DNA of 22,661 nucleotides from Pseudomonadota bacterium (lineage in GTDB: Bacteria > Pseudomonadota > Gammaproteobacteria > Burkholderiales > Ferrovaceae). Made by a program: the position numbers and the translations under genes. Of the stretch, positions 21,259 to 22,661 are shown piece by piece. The stretch covers positions 1 to 22,661 of the forward strand of contig JAJZPY010000021.1 of the NCBI GenBank assembly GCA_021811005.1. Direction: 5' to 3'. The first letter of the stretch is position 1, and every line of letters begins with the position of its first letter. Below the pieces are notes generated by a model. It was given only the letters and a program-made list of their open reading frames with translations, had not been told where the DNA came from and ran no database searches.

Positions 21259-22661
21259 TCAGCGTTTCCCGAACAGCTTGCGCCCGCGCCGGCGCTGGCG
21301 GCGCAGGCGGTTTTCCTCGGCTTCGGTGAGGGGTTTTGGCTTGCGGTCGGCAAAGGGGTTGCTGCCCTGGCGGAATTCCACCCGCAAGGGGGTGCCCCGA
21401 AGCTCGAACGTCGTTCTGAAGGTGTTTTCCAGGTAACGGCGGTAGGAATCGGGAATATGGGCAATGGCCGTGCCATGCACCACCACGATGGGCGGATTGT
21501 GCCCGCCCTGGTGGGCATAACGCAGCTTGGGCCGGAACGGGCCGGCCTTGGGCGGCTGGTGCTGCGTGACGGCCGCATGCAGCACGCGGGTGAGCTTGGG
21601 CGTGGACAGCTTGGCCATGGCCGCGGCATAGGCCCCGTCCACCGCCGGCAAGAGCCCTTTCACGCCGGTGCCCTTGAGCGCCGAAATGAACAGCGGGTTG
21701 GCAAAATCAAGAAAGCCCAGCTTGCGCGCCAGTTCGTTTTTCACCACATCGCGCCGGTGCGTGTCCAGGCCGTCCCACTTGTTGATGGCCAGCACCACCG
21801 CGCGCCCTGCATTGACGATGTAGCCGGCAATGTGGGCATCCTGGTCGGAAATGTCTTGCTGGGCATCCAGGGTCAGCACCACCACGTTGGCCTCTTCGAT
21901 GGCCTGCATGGTCTTGAAGACGGAAAACTTTTCCACCGCCTCGAACACCTTGCCGCGACGCCGCAGGCCAGCCGTATCGATCAGGACGTAGCGCTTGCCG
22001 TTGCGTTCGAAATCCACCGCGATGCTGTCGCGCGTGGTGCCCGGCTGGTCGAAGGCGATCATCCGTTCTTCGCCCAGCAACTGGTTGACCAAAGTAGATT
22101 TGCCCACGTTGGGACGCCCCACGATGGCGATGCGCGGCACTTCGTCTTTCTCGGCAGGGGCCTGTTCCGGTTCGGGCTGGAAGCCCGCAAGCACCTGTTC
22201 CATGAGGTGGGAGACGCCTTCCCCGTGCGCCGAAGAAACCGGGATGGGATCCCCCAGGCCGAGCTCATGGAATTCGGCCGTGACCACGTCCCCGGGCATG
22301 CCTTCCACCTTGTTGACCGCCAGGATCACTTCCTTGCCGCGATTGCGCAAGGTTTCGGCAATCATGCGATCGCCGGGGGTGAGCCCGGCGCGGCCATCCG
22401 TCAGAAAAATCACGCGGTCGGCTTCGTCCACGGCCTGCAGGGTCTGGCGCGCCATTTCCAGCAGAATCCCATCGCGCGCCACGGGTTCGAAGCCACCAGT
22501 GTCGATGACCAGGTAGGACAGGCCTTCAAACCGTGCCCGGCCGTAATGGCGGTCCCGCGTAAGGCCCGGCAGGTCGGCCACGAGCGCATCGCGCGTGCGG
22601 GTCAGGCGGTTGAACAGCGTGGACTTGCCGACATTGGGCCGGCCCACGATGGCCACCGTGG
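21259..22661 (-). CDS. der: Ribosome biogenesis GTPase Der (EngA), 5' end outside window
   Basis: Der is an essential double-GTPase that acts in 50S subunit assembly. The frame is open to the right edge of the window and the visible part starts TVAIVGRPNVGKST, so only a few N-terminal residues (family start of the type MxPxIAIVGRPN) are missing. Features: first G domain with GRPNVGKST and DTGGFEP, second G domain with GRPNVGKSTLVNQLL, DTAGLRRRGK and NKWD, then the C-terminal KH-like domain and a basic tail ending RRGRKLFGKR. A GTG at 22654-22656 could be mistaken for the start, but the conserved family N-terminus extends upstream of it. It is followed by hfq, as in other betaproteobacteria. 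Confidence 0.96.
   Translation of the reverse strand, partial: TVAIVGRPNVGKSTLFNRLTRTRDALVADLPGLTRDRHYGRARFEGLSYLVIDTGGFEPVARDGILLEMARQTLQAVDEADRVIFLTDGRAGLTPGDRMIAETLRNRGKEVILAVNKVEGMPGDVVTAEFHELGLGDPIPVSSAHGEGVSHLMEQVLAGFQPEPEQAPAEKDEVPRIAIVGRPNVGKSTLVNQLLGEERMIAFDQPGTTRDSIAVDFERNGKRYVLIDTAGLRRRGKVFEAVEKFSVFKTMQAIEEANVVVLTLDAQQDISDQDAHIAGYIVNAGRAVVLAINKWDGLDTHRRDVVKNELARKLGFLDFANPLFISALKGTGVKGLLPAVDGAYAAAMAKLSTPKLTRVLHAAVTQHQPPKAGPFRPKLRYAHQGGHNPPIVVVHGTAIAHIPDSYRRYLENTFRTTFELRGTPLRVEFRQGSNPFADRKPKPLTEAEENRLRRQRRRGRKLFGKR

Noticed and set aside
22654..22656. GTG as the start codon of der
   Set aside because: The frame stays open to the window edge and the family N-terminus begins before the VAIVGRPN segment, so the true start is beyond the window.

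Overview
The window looks like chromosomal DNA of a high-GC betaproteobacterium, plausibly Nitrosomonadales or a relative. The reasons are gene order (der-hfq-hflX-hflK-hflC-DUF2065-hisZ-purA and rpsF-priB-rpsR-rplI-dnaB-radA), a hisZ gene inside the hfl-purA cluster, and the protein sequences. The lineage is inferred from content; no species is claimed. No insertion sequence, phage gene, CRISPR array, rRNA or origin was found. No stretch longer than about 185 bp lacks a gene.

Left block (1-6710, minus strand): read in transcription order, rnr and rlmB (RNase R and a 23S rRNA 2'-O-methyltransferase) are followed by a well-formed promoter and a structured leader, then rpsF-priB-rpsR-rplI-dnaB-radA. 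This covers RNA turnover, ribosomal proteins S6, S18 and L9, and replication restart, helicase and repair. radA is cut by the window edge. Several genes start with non-ATG codons: rnr TTG, rlmB TTG, priB apparently CTG, radA GTG. A divergent tRNA-Leu(CAG) lies beside rnr, and its promoter overlaps the first rnr codons.

Middle block (6834-14584) is the accessory part. A highly structured intergenic segment follows the tRNA. Next is a 5-formyltetrahydrofolate cyclo-ligase gene (minus) with an unusual C-terminal extension. It is divergent from a coupled plus-strand unit: a MarR-PAS fusion regulator, NnrS, and a SirB2-type membrane protein. A 19-bp perfect inverted repeat sits between the divergent genes. 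The PAS domain has a histidine at the position used for heme in FixL and DosP, and NnrS is a nitric-oxide-linked membrane protein. The locus therefore looks like a self-contained gas-responsive module and is the best candidate for an undescribed regulatory system here. After it come a DUF3014 membrane-anchored protein (minus), an orphan PAS-PAS histidine kinase, an AT-rich promoter island, a YeiH-family transporter (putative sulfate/sulfite exporter), and a coupled 74-residue Cys-rich protein.

Right block (14601-22661, minus strand): der (5' end off the window), hfq, hflX, hflK, hflC, DUF2065, hisZ, purA and a Cys-type glutathione peroxidase. This is a conserved housekeeping run with many 4-nt overlaps. 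It covers ribosome GTPases, the RNA chaperone, the FtsH-modulating HflKC complex, regulation of histidine biosynthesis, purine synthesis and peroxide defence. HisZ is noticeably short.
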